A stretch of DNA of 64,000 nt from Mycobacterium sp. SMC-2 (GTDB lineage Bacteria > Actinomycetota > Actinomycetes > Mycobacteriales > Mycobacteriaceae). The stretch lies in contig NZ_CP079863.1 of NCBI RefSeq assembly GCF_025263485.1, forward strand, positions 4,154,001 to 4,218,000. The letters run 5' to 3'. Positions 51,332 to 60,226 of the stretch are shown here, piece by piece. The translations under genes were made by a program, and so were the position numbers. The notes under the pieces were generated by a model. That model searched no databases and was not told where the DNA came from. It saw nothing but the letters and a program-made list of their open reading frames with translations. The first letter of the stretch is position 1; each line of letters opens with the position of its first letter.

Positions 51332-51724
51332 GTGTTCCTCGCAGATCTGATCCCGCGTCGGCTACTGCTCGGGGCCATCAGTGCCGGCGCGGTGACCGGC
51401 ACGCTGTTATGTGCTACGGCGGGGACCGCCGCGGCGGATCCCCCGCCCCGGCCGCCCAACTGCACAGCGGCAGACGTGGCCGGCGTCGCGGCCGGCGTCG
51501 CCGCGGCGCTGTCGGCCTACCTGTTCACCCATCCGGACCTCAACGGCTTCTACACCGACCTGCAGGATCGGCCCAAAGATCAGATTCGCGACGACGTGCA
51601 GTCGTACTTCAACGCCAACCCACAGGAGCAGGCAGATCTTGAGAACATCCGTCAGCCACTGGCTGACATCAGGCAACGCTGCCAGTGGACACCGCTGGTC
51701 GGGCAGGCCGGCGCGACTTCCTGA
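51332..51724 (+). CDS. Secreted haemophore-family (MHB) haem-binding protein
   Basis: A 130-residue protein from GTG 51332, with AGGGAG 5 bases upstream. Upstream in-frame starts (ATG 51281) would place a polar stretch before the signal. The signal peptide runs LIPRRLLLGAISAGAVTGTLLCA to TAAA. The mature all-helical domain has CTAADVAGVAAGVAAALSAYLFTHPDLNGFYTDLQ and ends IRQRCQW, the two cysteines of the mycobacterial haemophore domain (Rv0203 type). It probably binds haem outside the cell for iron uptake. Confidence 0.82.
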   Translation: MFLADLIPRRLLLGAISAGAVTGTLLCATAGTAAADPPPRPPNCTAADVAGVAAGVAAALSAYLFTHPDLNGFYTDLQDRPKDQIRDDVQSYFNANPQEQADLENIRQPLADIRQRCQWTPLVGQAGATS

Positions 51725-51758
51725 GCGATCAGACCCGCTGCGAGGGAAGGAGATCCCG

Positions 51759-52055
51759 ATGAATGCGTGGGTACGGTCGTGGACGGCCGGGGGGATTGCG
51801 ATGTTGGCCCTTGCCGCGATTCCCGAGCTCTATGCCGTGGTGCAGCCACCCGGCGTGGCCAACGCGGACGTGTGCGCAAGCGTCGGCAGGCGTGTTTCGG
51901 TGAGCGGGTGCACCAACATCGCCGACACAATCAACGCCAACGTGCCACCACCGGATGCGTATGCGCCACTGCCGCAAGACTTTCCGCCCCCACCGCCACC
52001 GGTGAATGTCTGCGTCGGAGGCGGCCGTCGAGTTCATGTAAGCGGGTGCTTCTAG
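51759..52055 (+). CDS. Small secreted protein with two VC-GRRV-VSGC repeats
   Basis: A 98-residue protein from ATG 51759, with GGAAGGAGA upstream. The signal peptide MNAWVRSWTAGGIAMLALAAIPELYAVV is followed by two copies of one motif: DVCASVGRRVSVSGC near residue 37 and NVCVGGGRRVHVSGC at the C-terminus. A Pro-rich spacer (LPQDFPPPPPPV) lies between them. Each repeat could form a disulfide hairpin. It lies 34 bp after the haemophore gene and is probably cotranscribed. No family is known to me. Confidence 0.72.
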   Translation: MNAWVRSWTAGGIAMLALAAIPELYAVVQPPGVANADVCASVGRRVSVSGCTNIADTINANVPPPDAYAPLPQDFPPPPPPVNVCVGGGRRVHVSGCF

Positions 52056-52076
52056 CAAGCCTAGCGGCCCCACCAA

Positions 52077-52979
52077 TCATCGCGGAGATGCAGTGCCTCG
52101 GCCCCGCCGCGTGCGGTGCGCCGCCAGCACGTCGGCGTTCGCCAACGTCTGCGCCTGAGCGGCCAGCGTCGACGCCCTGTTGGCGTAGGCGATTGCTTCG
52201 GCGCTATTTGTTGCTTCCTTGCCGCGCGCCGCTGCCAAATACCGTTTCGCCTCTTCGAACCGGTTCTGCGTCGGGGCGCCAACGCTGTCGCGATGCCTGG
52301 CGACATAGTCGGAGACTTGGCGCAGTCGGGCGTCCGCGGTGGATAACGCCTGCCCCAATGAAACGTCGCGCCCTTCAATGGTTACCCGCCCATCGCCAGC
52401 GTCGGCCCGCCGACGGCGGTATCGGCGATAGAGCAGGAAAAACACCGCGACGACGACCACAACGACGATGACGCCGATCACGATCCGCAACCCGGTCGGC
52501 TTTGACGAGCTTGCCGCTCGGTTCAGCCCGTCAGCTGCGGCGACCGCGGCACCGCTCCAATCTTTCGCGGCCACCGCAGGCTCAATTTGGTTACTCCGCA
52601 AACTGTTTAGCTCGGCTGCGGTGAGACCTTGCACCTGCGGCGGCACGGAGAACGCGTACAGCTTGGTGTTCGTGGCCACGGCCAGCAGCGCGTCGTGGTC
52701 GCCCATGCCGCTGGCACTGCGAGTTTGAGTGGCCCAGTTGTCGGGTTTGAACCGGGAGAAGTTGTCGACGTAGACCACCCACAGTTGAATGTGCCGATCG
52801 CGGTAAAGCCGGTCGATCGCCGAGCTGACCGCTGCCCGACCGGGATTCGTCAACACCCCGGTGCTGTCAGTGATGTGATCCGTGAGCTTGGACGGCGGTT
52901 GCGCGGCGGCGGGGTTTGCCAGCAGCAGCCCCGCTGTGAGGAATGCCGAGACGACTCCGAACAGGCGAACAACCCGCAT
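52077..52979 (-). CDS. TPM-domain membrane protein, short form
   Basis: A 300-residue protein. A signal peptide (MRVVRLFGVVSAFLTAGLLLANPAAA) precedes an extracytoplasmic TPM domain: ITDSTGVLTNPGRAAVSSAIDRLYRDRHIQLWVVYVDNFS, AVATNTKLYAF. One transmembrane helix follows (LRIVIGVIVVVVVVAVFFLLY), then a basic cytoplasmic tail ending in a helical part. Mycobacterial relatives with this head are often about twice as long; here the tail ends in RTRRGRGTASPR. TPM domains are linked to photosystem repair or acid phosphatase in other bacteria; the role here is unknown. Confidence 0.82.
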   Translation of the reverse strand: MRVVRLFGVVSAFLTAGLLLANPAAAQPPSKLTDHITDSTGVLTNPGRAAVSSAIDRLYRDRHIQLWVVYVDNFSRFKPDNWATQTRSASGMGDHDALLAVATNTKLYAFSVPPQVQGLTAAELNSLRSNQIEPAVAAKDWSGAAVAAADGLNRAASSSKPTGLRIVIGVIVVVVVVAVFFLLYRRYRRRRADAGDGRVTIEGRDVSLGQALSTADARLRQVSDYVARHRDSVGAPTQNRFEEAKRYLAAARGKEATNSAEAIAYANRASTLAAQAQTLANADVLAAHRTRRGRGTASPR

Positions 52980-53225
52980 AGGGCCAATCTAGCCGTCGAT
53001 CGTGCAGGGGCGGGCGGGTTCGAAGCCGCGGACCAAGTGCGGTTCTCCGCAAGCGTGTGTGCCGTACTTCTTGGCTTAGAAGACCGCGCCAGGACTAATG
53101 GCCCTAGTCGGGCCCCGCAGGTAAGCGATATGCCACATCAGACAACTTATTTCCGGGCGCAAGCAGGCAAAGGCCGCACCGAACCTGCCGCCGCTCTGTC
53201 GCCGCGAGAGGGAGGAATTCGCGTC

Positions 53226-53690
53226 ATGTTCAACCGCATCCAAGTCAACGCCGGGCCGGTTTACCGCATAGCGGGGGCGGTTGTCGCCGCCGCGATACTC
53301 GCGAGCCTTGGCTCAGCAGCAACGGCCAGTGCCGCGACATCCTGGCTTGACTGGTGGTCGCGAAGCAGCGTGCACGTGCATCAGATGCAGGACGCCTTCG
53401 AAGACGCGTCCATCGCGGCGCGAACCGGCGATCTGCCCGCCCTCCACGACGCCTGTGCGGCATTGCACGACGCGACGGAGGGTATGGCGGCTGACTTGCC
53501 TTCCCCCGACCCGGCTCTTACCAACGTGCTGCAAGCCGCTATGAACGACTATCACGCAGGAGCCGTGTACTGCGATGCAGCAGTGCACAGCGGAACCGCG
53601 AGCGACTTGAACCAGGCCTCGTCGTACCTGAGCCAAGGGGACACCCACATGCAACAAGCACTCGACATTCTGCGGAACATGCCGATCTGA
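53226..53690 (+). CDS. Secreted all-helical hypothetical protein
   Basis: A 154-residue protein from ATG 53226, with GGGAGG upstream. The signal peptide runs AGPVYRIAGAVVAAAILASLGSAATASA. The mature chain is helical and His/Asp-rich (SVHVHQMQDAFEDASIAARTGDLPALHDACAALHDATEGM), with two cysteines (DACAAL and YCDAAV) and a final QGDTHMQQALDILRNM helix. A four-helix bundle is likely. No characterised relative is known to me. It is convergent with the EmbR-like gene. Confidence 0.72.
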   Translation: MFNRIQVNAGPVYRIAGAVVAAAILASLGSAATASAATSWLDWWSRSSVHVHQMQDAFEDASIAARTGDLPALHDACAALHDATEGMAADLPSPDPALTNVLQAAMNDYHAGAVYCDAAVHSGTASDLNQASSYLSQGDTHMQQALDILRNMPI

Positions 53691-53775
53691 GGATCGGGGC
53701 ACTGGGGCAACGCCCGCTACGGAGTCGCCGGCAACGCCCCGCAAGCGCGGGCAGGCAATGTATCTCAGGGCTTCT

Positions 53776-54909
53776 TCAGCTGGCACCGACTTCGAACGTG
53801 AATTCGTGGTCGCAGATGCGAATGCGGTCGCCATCGGCCAGCGTCGCGCTGGTGCGGATCCGCCGGCCCGCTACATCGACTCCGTTGGCTGACTGCAGAT
53901 CTGTAATGACAAAGCTGTTACCGGTGTCGACGATCACCGCGTGGAAACGGCTGACGGTGTCATCGTCGAGTGCGATGTCATTCTCGGGAAGGCGCCCGAT
54001 CCTGGTGGCTGTCCCTACCAGCGGATAACGACGTCCGGCGGCGTCGCGCAGATGGCCAACGGTGGACCCGCGGCCGCGTCCGGTGCGCCACTGGAAGGTG
54101 CCGGCGGCACGCTTAGCGGTTGCGCGGGCCGCGTGCTTGACGTCCAGCGGCTCTTGGCGAAGGACCTTCTCATGCAGACTCCGCAACGTAGGCCCAGGGT
54201 CGATGCCCAGATCGTCGGCGAGCAAAGCCTTCAGCCGACCGTATGCGTCCAGTGCATCGTATTGGCGTTCCGCCAGATAGTAGCCGGTTATCAACTGTGC
54301 CCACAGCGGTTCTCGGTAGGGGTGCTCGGCCACGAGCCTTTCCAACTCTCCGATGATGGAGTGAGTTCGCCCGCAAGCGATTTCAGCCTCTGCCCGCACC
54401 GTCAGCGTCACCAGCTTGTCCTCCGCGAGCGCGGCGGCGAAGGCATCGACGAATTCAAAGTCCCGCAGATCCTCGAGCACCGGGCCGCGCCACTCGGCCA
54501 GTGCGGCCGATAGGTGGCCGCTGGCCTGTTCGAACCTGCCCGCCGCGGCCGCCTCAATTCCCGCTTTCTGCGCGATGGCGAAGCGGTCGACGTCGCAAGC
54601 CTCGTCGGGGACGTTCAGCCGATACCCCGGCTGGGCGCTGGCCAGAACGGCGGCGGCATCCACGCCGGCACTGCTGACCAATCGGCGGAGCCTGGACACG
54701 TGCGCGTGCAGGCTACCCCGAGCCTCCGGTGGTGGGCACTGGCGCCAGGCAGCGTCAATCAGCGAGTCAATCGAGACTGTGCGATTTCGGTTGATCAAGA
54801 GCGTGGCCAGCACCGCCCGTTGCTTTGCCGGTCCCAGTGGCAGCTCGTTGCCGTCGGCACTTATCTGCAACGGTCCCAACACTCCGAACCGGAGAGCGTT
54901 CTGGCCCAT
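53776..54909 (-). CDS. EmbR-like transcriptional regulator (DBD-BTAD-FHA)
   Basis: A 377-residue regulator from ATG 54909. Order: OmpR-type winged helix (FGVLGPLQISADGNELPLGPAKQRAVLATLLINRNRTVS), BTAD domain (about 105-260), and FHA domain (about 290-375) with IGRLPENDIALDD, VSRFHAVIVDTG and ANGVDVAGRRIR. The FHA motif residues (Gly-Arg, Ser-x-x-His, Asn-Gly) are all present. In M. tuberculosis, EmbR binds phosphothreonine on PknH through FHA and activates embCAB. This gene lies 62 bp after the kinase gene on the same strand, so the kinase is its probable partner. Confidence 0.9.
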   Translation of the reverse strand: MGQNALRFGVLGPLQISADGNELPLGPAKQRAVLATLLINRNRTVSIDSLIDAAWRQCPPPEARGSLHAHVSRLRRLVSSAGVDAAAVLASAQPGYRLNVPDEACDVDRFAIAQKAGIEAAAAGRFEQASGHLSAALAEWRGPVLEDLRDFEFVDAFAAALAEDKLVTLTVRAEAEIACGRTHSIIGELERLVAEHPYREPLWAQLITGYYLAERQYDALDAYGRLKALLADDLGIDPGPTLRSLHEKVLRQEPLDVKHAARATAKRAAGTFQWRTGRGRGSTVGHLRDAAGRRYPLVGTATRIGRLPENDIALDDDTVSRFHAVIVDTGNSFVITDLQSANGVDVAGRRIRTSATLADGDRIRICDHEFTFEVGAS

Positions 54910-54971
54910 CGCGGTGGTAATCCTTTCAGCTCGGTGGTGGTTGAAACCCATTGTCGTGCCGGCCCGCGCCG

Positions 54972-56357
54972 TCACCACAGGTATACGCGGGCGCTGCTGC
55001 CCCCGATGCAGGTGATCCAGCTTTCCGCGGGGCGCTGCTGGCAGTGCATGAGGAAGTTCGAGCCGGTGCACAGCGCACCGGGCACGGTCTTGCAGTCAAC
55101 CGCGCCGGGCGCCGAGACGGCGCGCGGCAGCGGGCTGGCGTCGCCGTATTCAGCCCAGTACGACGTCAGCACGCTATTGGCGAAAAGGCATGAGGTTTCG
55201 GGAGTCCCACGTCCGGCATGGGTGCCGAAGCCCGTAGCCGCCGGCAACGAGAACCCTTGGTCGCAGGACTGATGCAGGCTACTGAGGTCGGGTCCGGTGA
55301 TTAGGGGAGGCTGGACGGCGCGTGGCGGCGGTGCCTGCTGTTGCCCAGTCGACCGATGGGTGAGAAGTCCGATGACGGTGCCCGCGACAATCAGGCCCGC
55401 CGCGACCCCGATCACGGTCGGGAGCACCCAGCTGCGCCGGCGTTCTTCCCCATCGGTGCGTCGGTCTGTCGGGCCGTCGGACGGCACCACGGCGGTCGCG
55501 AACGGCCGCGTGCGGTCCCCGTCAGCCGACGAGCTTTCCAATGCGTGCTGCGCGGCGCTGGCAAGGTCACCCGCCGTTGCGTACCGCTCACCGGGGCGTT
55601 TGGCCATGCCGCGGGCGACGACTTCGTCGAACGCCGGGGGAACGCGCCTATTGGCGGCGCTCGGCCGCGGCGGCGGCACGGCGAGGTGGGCCGCCACCAC
55701 ATGCTCAAGGCTGTCACCGGCGAACGGGGCCTCAGCGGTCAGCGACTCGTACAAAACGCATGCCAGCGAGTAGACGTCTACAGCGCGTGTGGTCACCTTG
55801 TCGTTAAACCGTTCGGGCGCCATGTAATTCAACGTGCCGATCTGACTGCCGACCGTCGTCAGGCGGGGATCGGACATGGTCTGCGCGATGCCGAAGTCGA
55901 CGAGATACACGAAATCCGCAGGGGTGACGAGGATGTTCTGCGGCTTGACGTCGCGGTGGATCAATCCCTCGGCGTGTGCCGCGTCCAGCGCGGCGGCGAC
56001 TTGAGTGATGATGGCCACCGCCCGTGCGGGCGCCAGCGGTCCCTCCGCGATGAGGTCAAGAAGCGTCTGTCCCTGGACCAGCCGCATATCAATGTAAAGG
56101 TTGCCGTCGATCTCGCCCCAGTCGTGGATGGGAATGACGTGCGGCTCTTGCAGCATCGCCGCCGCCTCGGACTCCCGCTGGAACCTGGTCCGGAAGGTGG
56201 CGTTAGCTGAGGACTCTTCGGCGAGCACCTTGAGCGCGACGGTTCGCCTCTTGTCGGTGTCGTAGGCCTCGTACACCACCCCGCCGCCGCCCTTGCCGAT
56301 GCGGCGCGTGATGTCGTACTTGCCGAACGTCGTACCGACGCGCGCGTCCACCGCCAT
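54972..56357 (-). CDS. PknH-like receptor serine/threonine kinase
   Basis: A 461-residue transmembrane kinase from ATG 56357. The Gly-rich loop is IGKGGGGVVYE (20-30), Lys43 is in ALKVL, the catalytic loop is HRDVKPQN (134-141), DFG is at 154-156 and APE at 180-182. A juxtamembrane linker and a helix at about 311-333 (VLPTVIGVAAGLIVAGTVIGLL) lead to an extracytoplasmic domain of about 125 residues. That domain has six cysteines (SCDQ, SCLF, DCKT, LCTG, HCQQ, TCIG), as in PknH sensors. It probably phosphorylates the EmbR-like product encoded next. The secreted-protein run starts divergently 202 bp away. Confidence 0.9.
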   Translation of the reverse strand: MAVDARVGTTFGKYDITRRIGKGGGGVVYEAYDTDKRRTVALKVLAEESSANATFRTRFQRESEAAAMLQEPHVIPIHDWGEIDGNLYIDMRLVQGQTLLDLIAEGPLAPARAVAIITQVAAALDAAHAEGLIHRDVKPQNILVTPADFVYLVDFGIAQTMSDPRLTTVGSQIGTLNYMAPERFNDKVTTRAVDVYSLACVLYESLTAEAPFAGDSLEHVVAAHLAVPPPRPSAANRRVPPAFDEVVARGMAKRPGERYATAGDLASAAQHALESSSADGDRTRPFATAVVPSDGPTDRRTDGEERRRSWVLPTVIGVAAGLIVAGTVIGLLTHRSTGQQQAPPPRAVQPPLITGPDLSSLHQSCDQGFSLPAATGFGTHAGRGTPETSCLFANSVLTSYWAEYGDASPLPRAVSAPGAVDCKTVPGALCTGSNFLMHCQQRPAESWITCIGGSSARVYLW

Positions 56358-56559
56358 CCGCCTCGATTCCTCGGTTATCGAGGCAGTATCTCCCCTGGCG
56401 GCCAGCCGGTGCACATGTTTGCCGCAAAGCCACCACGACGGGGTCGGCAACCAGGCACAAGATCCGCGCAAGAAATGCGCAAGGCATCCGCCGCAGGCTT
56501 TGTGCGACCGGGCAGCGCGGCCCAGCGGAACCACGGCCCATTTACCGAAGGACACGAAG

Positions 56560-57780
56560 ATGGCCACAACGTCACGCCACCTGCGTCAGCGGACCCGGCT
56601 TGTACGACGAACGACGTCGATGACGCTCGCGCTGATGGCACTAGCGACAGGCTCGGCAACGATCACGCTCCCACCCACGGCACACGCGGGGCCCGAGGCG
56701 ATGGCGGCCCACGGCGTCGAGGCCCCGCTCGGGGCCGTCCCGTGGTCGCAGGTCGGTCCGGGTTGGATGCTCGCGATGTGGAGCCCGGTTCCCGGCTTGC
56801 ACCACGGCGAGTCACCGCCCCCCGGCTCACCAACATGGCGGACGGCCGCCACCACGCTGTATCTGGTCGACCCGGCGGGCGGCCGCTACCCGATTACCAC
56901 CTTCCCGCCTCCGGGCGACGGTGACAGCCCGAAGCTGGTCGACTGGTCGGGTGACGGGACCCGCGCCCTGTTCTCCAATATCGAGAAGGGCCAGACCGTC
57001 ATCACCGAGGTCAACTTGCGCAGCGGCACGCAGAAGACGTTCACCGTCGAAGGCACTCATCCAAACCCTCGGTACACCCGCCCCAGCGGCAAGGCGTTAT
57101 TCCTGGACAGGTGGGAGATGGCGGGGCCTGGGTCGCTTCAAAGAGTCGACCTTGCCGGCAACCATCAGCTGACGTACCCGGTCGGCCCGGACTACCGGGG
57201 ATATCTCGCCACACCAGACGGCACGCAGTTGGTGCTGGGGACGGCGTCCGGTCTGGGCCTCATGGGCAACGACGGCGTCCCAGGCAAAGCGCTGCCGATC
57301 GCCGGGCAGAAGGACTGCTCACCGACGCGGTGGTGGGACGCCGGCTCGACGATCGCCCTCACCCGCTGCGATAGCTCCGCCGGATCGCAGCTGTGGCTGG
57401 TGCCCATCGACGGCGGGAAACCGACCGCTCTCACCGCGCCGAACACCGGGCACGGCCCCGATTACGGCGACTTGAACGCGTGGCAACTCCCGGCCGGGAC
57501 GTACGTGCAGGCAGCCGGCGCGTGCGGCGTGGTCTATCTTGCCAAGCTCAACGACGACGGCACGACATCGAAGGTCTCGGTACCCGGCGTGAAAGGCGAC
57601 AGCGTCGTCGTGATCGGCGTCAACGGGGGCAACCTCGACCTCAAAGCCAGGGCGGGCTGCGGGGGCGGCCAGGCGCTCATCGACTACAACCCGGCGACCG
57701 GCACCTCAACCGTGCTGCTCGGTCCGCCCGTCAACGGCGGCGGCGTCATCAATGCGGTGCCCTACCCGGGCCAGCGGTAA
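56560..57780 (+). CDS. Secreted TolB-like beta-propeller protein
   Basis: A 406-residue protein from ATG 56560. The N-terminus has twin arginines (TRLVRRTTSMTLALMALATG) and a signal ending near AHAG, so Tat or Sec export is possible. The mature part shows repeated propeller strands (TTLYLVDPAGGRYPIT, KLVDWSGDGTRALFS, GYLATPDGTQLVL, SQLWLVPIDGGKPTAL) of WD40-like/TolB type. It is the first of five same-strand exported proteins. It may be a binding scaffold; no catalytic motif is seen. Confidence 0.75.
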   Translation: MATTSRHLRQRTRLVRRTTSMTLALMALATGSATITLPPTAHAGPEAMAAHGVEAPLGAVPWSQVGPGWMLAMWSPVPGLHHGESPPPGSPTWRTAATTLYLVDPAGGRYPITTFPPPGDGDSPKLVDWSGDGTRALFSNIEKGQTVITEVNLRSGTQKTFTVEGTHPNPRYTRPSGKALFLDRWEMAGPGSLQRVDLAGNHQLTYPVGPDYRGYLATPDGTQLVLGTASGLGLMGNDGVPGKALPIAGQKDCSPTRWWDAGSTIALTRCDSSAGSQLWLVPIDGGKPTALTAPNTGHGPDYGDLNAWQLPAGTYVQAAGACGVVYLAKLNDDGTTSKVSVPGVKGDSVVVIGVNGGNLDLKARAGCGGGQALIDYNPATGTSTVLLGPPVNGGGVINAVPYPGQR

Positions 57781-57795
57781 TCAGGAGCGATCAAC

Positions 57796-59214
57796 ATGAC
57801 CAAAACTACGCGCCGCCAACAACTTACGAGGCGCATTTTGATTGCGACGGCGACATTTGCGGCAACGATCTCGCTCGGCGCATGCTCGACGAGCGGACCC
57901 AACGCGGGGCCGTCTGGCGCGAGCCCCACCCGCTGCGCGGTCAACCCGTCCTCCGCGCCGGTGCCGAGCGTCGAAGAGTTAAGACCGGTGCCCGAGGTGG
58001 GTAGGGTCTCCGTCGCGCTGAGCGGCATCCCGTCGGGGACCGTCAAGCCCGGCGACCCACCAACCGAGGTCGATGTGACGCTATGCAACGACTCCCCCGT
58101 CGACTACCCGAAGGTCGGCGTCGTACTGGTGCTCGAGCGCTGCAGTTGCGCGACAAACAATTTGGGAATCACCGAGGGGAGCGTCGAGCGCTTCGACCCG
58201 GCCACCAACGCCTGGATCCAGTCCCACTATCCGTCCATGGGCACCGGAATGGACTACCTCATGGCGTACGACAACGTACAGGGGCTGCCGAAGGGCAAAT
58301 CCGTGACGCTGCGGTATCGGATCGCCCTCGACACCGCAATGACCGACGGCGCGGGCGGTGTGGAGGCCGTGGCCGTGACTCCTCATCCACTCGTTCAGAT
58401 CGGCAAGGCTGACTTGCCCTTCACCGTTTCGCATGACTCAACGGCTCCGTCGAATATGCCGACACCCCGACAAGCGGTGTTGCCTTTCAAAGGTCTCACC
58501 TATCCGAGCAACCTGGCGGCGGACGCGATCGGCAACGTCTATCTCACCGACTCATGGAATGACCGGGTGCTGAAGCTGCCGGCCGGATCGAACGAGCAGA
58601 CGGTACTGCCGTTCACGGGCCTGAATAGACCCGCCGGTGTCGCGGTGGACAGCGCCGGCGATGTGTTCGTCACCGATGCGGCCAACAACCGGGTGCTGAA
58701 GCTGCCGGCCGGATCGAACGAGCAAGCGGTGCTGCCGTTTACGGGCCTGGAGAATCCGCGCAATGTCGCGGTGGACGGCCGCGGCGACGTTTACGTCACC
58801 GACAGCAAGGTGCGGGTCGTCAAGCTGGCGGCAGGCTCCAACGAACAGACCGTGCTGCCGTTCACCGGCCTCAGGTGGCCCGGCGGCGTTGCGGTGGACG
58901 GCGCTGGCACTGTGTTCGTCTCGGACCCGAGCAACAAACGGATGCTTAAGCTGCCGGCCGGATCTCGCGACCAGACCGTGCTGCCGGTCGACGGCCATAA
59001 CGGCTCCATTGCGGTCGACTCCGCCGGTGACTTGTATGTCACGGACAGCGAAGGCAAGCAGGTGCTCAAGTTGCCGGCGGGGTCAAACGACGCGACCGTG
59101 CTGCCGTTCACCGGTCTCAACGGACCCAACGCTGTGGCGGTGGATGGCGGCGGCAATGTCTACGTCCTCGACCGCAGCGGCTTCGGCCGAGTCGTGAAGT
59201 TGGCAGCACGATGA
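57796..59214 (+). CDS. Lipoprotein with NHL beta-propeller (PknD-sensor-like)
   Basis: A 472-residue lipoprotein: the signal ends in the lipobox LGAC (Cys about residue 34). An N-terminal domain of about 190 residues follows (VEVDVTLCNDSPVDYPKVGVVLVLERCSC). Then come six or so NHL repeats of about 41 residues with the signature VLPFTGL...VAVD..GxVYVTD...VLKLPAGSN. The same repeat wording occurs in the extracellular sensor of PknD of M. tuberculosis, but here it is joined to a lipoprotein anchor rather than a kinase. It starts 15 bp after the TolB-like gene and overlaps the next gene by 4 bases. Confidence 0.85.
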   Translation: MTKTTRRQQLTRRILIATATFAATISLGACSTSGPNAGPSGASPTRCAVNPSSAPVPSVEELRPVPEVGRVSVALSGIPSGTVKPGDPPTEVDVTLCNDSPVDYPKVGVVLVLERCSCATNNLGITEGSVERFDPATNAWIQSHYPSMGTGMDYLMAYDNVQGLPKGKSVTLRYRIALDTAMTDGAGGVEAVAVTPHPLVQIGKADLPFTVSHDSTAPSNMPTPRQAVLPFKGLTYPSNLAADAIGNVYLTDSWNDRVLKLPAGSNEQTVLPFTGLNRPAGVAVDSAGDVFVTDAANNRVLKLPAGSNEQAVLPFTGLENPRNVAVDGRGDVYVTDSKVRVVKLAAGSNEQTVLPFTGLRWPGGVAVDGAGTVFVSDPSNKRMLKLPAGSRDQTVLPVDGHNGSIAVDSAGDLYVTDSEGKQVLKLPAGSNDATVLPFTGLNGPNAVAVDGGGNVYVLDRSGFGRVVKLAAR

Positions 59215-60131
59215 TGCGGCGCAAAATCGCGGCTTTGGTCCTACTAGCGGTCAGCGCCTTCGGCATGAGCGGATGCAGCGGAACACCACCGTCGCCGCGG
59301 GCGATGGCCCCGACGCCGGCACCGGCGCCCCGACAGACCCTGCTGCCCTTCACCGGCCTCGAGAGTCCCCGCGATCTGGCGGTGGACGCCGTGGGCAACG
59401 TGTACGTCGCCGACCTTCATCACTCCGAAGACGAAGCGGGACACCCCTACGTGACCACCCGCGTGATCAAGCTGCCGGCAGGATCGAACAACCCTACGGT
59501 GTTGCCGCAGTTCGTTCATGCCGACCTGGCGGCGGACTCCGCGGGCGCCGTGTGGGTCATCGACGCCGCAAACCAACAACTGGTGAAGCTGGCGGCCGGC
59601 TCGGACATCCAGACCGTGCTGCCGTTGCCCGATCTCGGCTTGCGCGGCGAGGTACTAGCAGTGAATACCGCCGGCGCCGCTTACGGTATCGACGGCGGTG
59701 GGGTGTACCCCGTTGGTGGGTGCTGTGTGCCCGTCCACGTGGTGAAGTCGGAACCCGGGTCGCACGCCCCGACGGTGTTGCCGTTCACCCACATCCTCGG
59801 CCTCGGCGGAATGGCGGTGGACGCCGCCGGAAACGTGTACGTGGGCGACTTCAACCGGGTGCTGAAGCTGACGGCGCGGGCCGACACCCCAACGGAGCTG
59901 CCGTTCGATCTCGGCAGCGTTGTAGGTGTGGCAGTGGATTCCGCCGGAAGCGTGTACGTGGTCGACGCCGAGCGCAAGCAGGTGCTGAAGTTGGCGCCCG
60001 GGGCGGACAAGCCAATCGTGCTTCCGTTCACCGGCCTCAATCAGCCTGTACGGGTGGCGGTGGACGCCGCGGGCAGTGTCTACGTCACCGACGTCGGCAA
60101 CCACAACGTGCTCAAACTTGCGGCTGCCTGA
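59211..60131 (+). CDS. Second lipoprotein with NHL beta-propeller
   Basis: A 306-residue lipoprotein: the signal MMRRKIAALVLLAVSAFGMSGC has the lipobox MSGC. A short Pro/Ala linker leads directly to five or six NHL repeats (LLPFTGLESPRDLAVDAVGNVYVAD, VAVDSAGSVYVVDAERKQVLKL, GLNQPVRVAVDAAGSVYVTDVGNHNVLKL). One blade is interrupted by GVYPVGGCCVPVHVV with two adjacent cysteines. It overlaps the upstream NHL gene (ATGA), so the two propellers are made together and may bind each other or one ligand. Confidence 0.85.
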   Translation: MMRRKIAALVLLAVSAFGMSGCSGTPPSPRAMAPTPAPAPRQTLLPFTGLESPRDLAVDAVGNVYVADLHHSEDEAGHPYVTTRVIKLPAGSNNPTVLPQFVHADLAADSAGAVWVIDAANQQLVKLAAGSDIQTVLPLPDLGLRGEVLAVNTAGAAYGIDGGGVYPVGGCCVPVHVVKSEPGSHAPTVLPFTHILGLGGMAVDAAGNVYVGDFNRVLKLTARADTPTELPFDLGSVVGVAVDSAGSVYVVDAERKQVLKLAPGADKPIVLPFTGLNQPVRVAVDAAGSVYVTDVGNHNVLKLAAA

Positions 60132-60226
60132 TGCTCGGCGGATAACGCTTGGCGACCAATCCTTTTCGCCGCATAACTGAAGGCCGTACCCAACGGGTTG
60201 AACCACACTCAAACAGGAGAACAAAG

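Noticed and set aside
58480..59200. Direct DNA repeats or CRISPR-like array in the NHL genes
   Set aside because: The periodicity of about 120 bp follows protein blades and the copies differ at many positions; there are no constant repeats with unique spacers.
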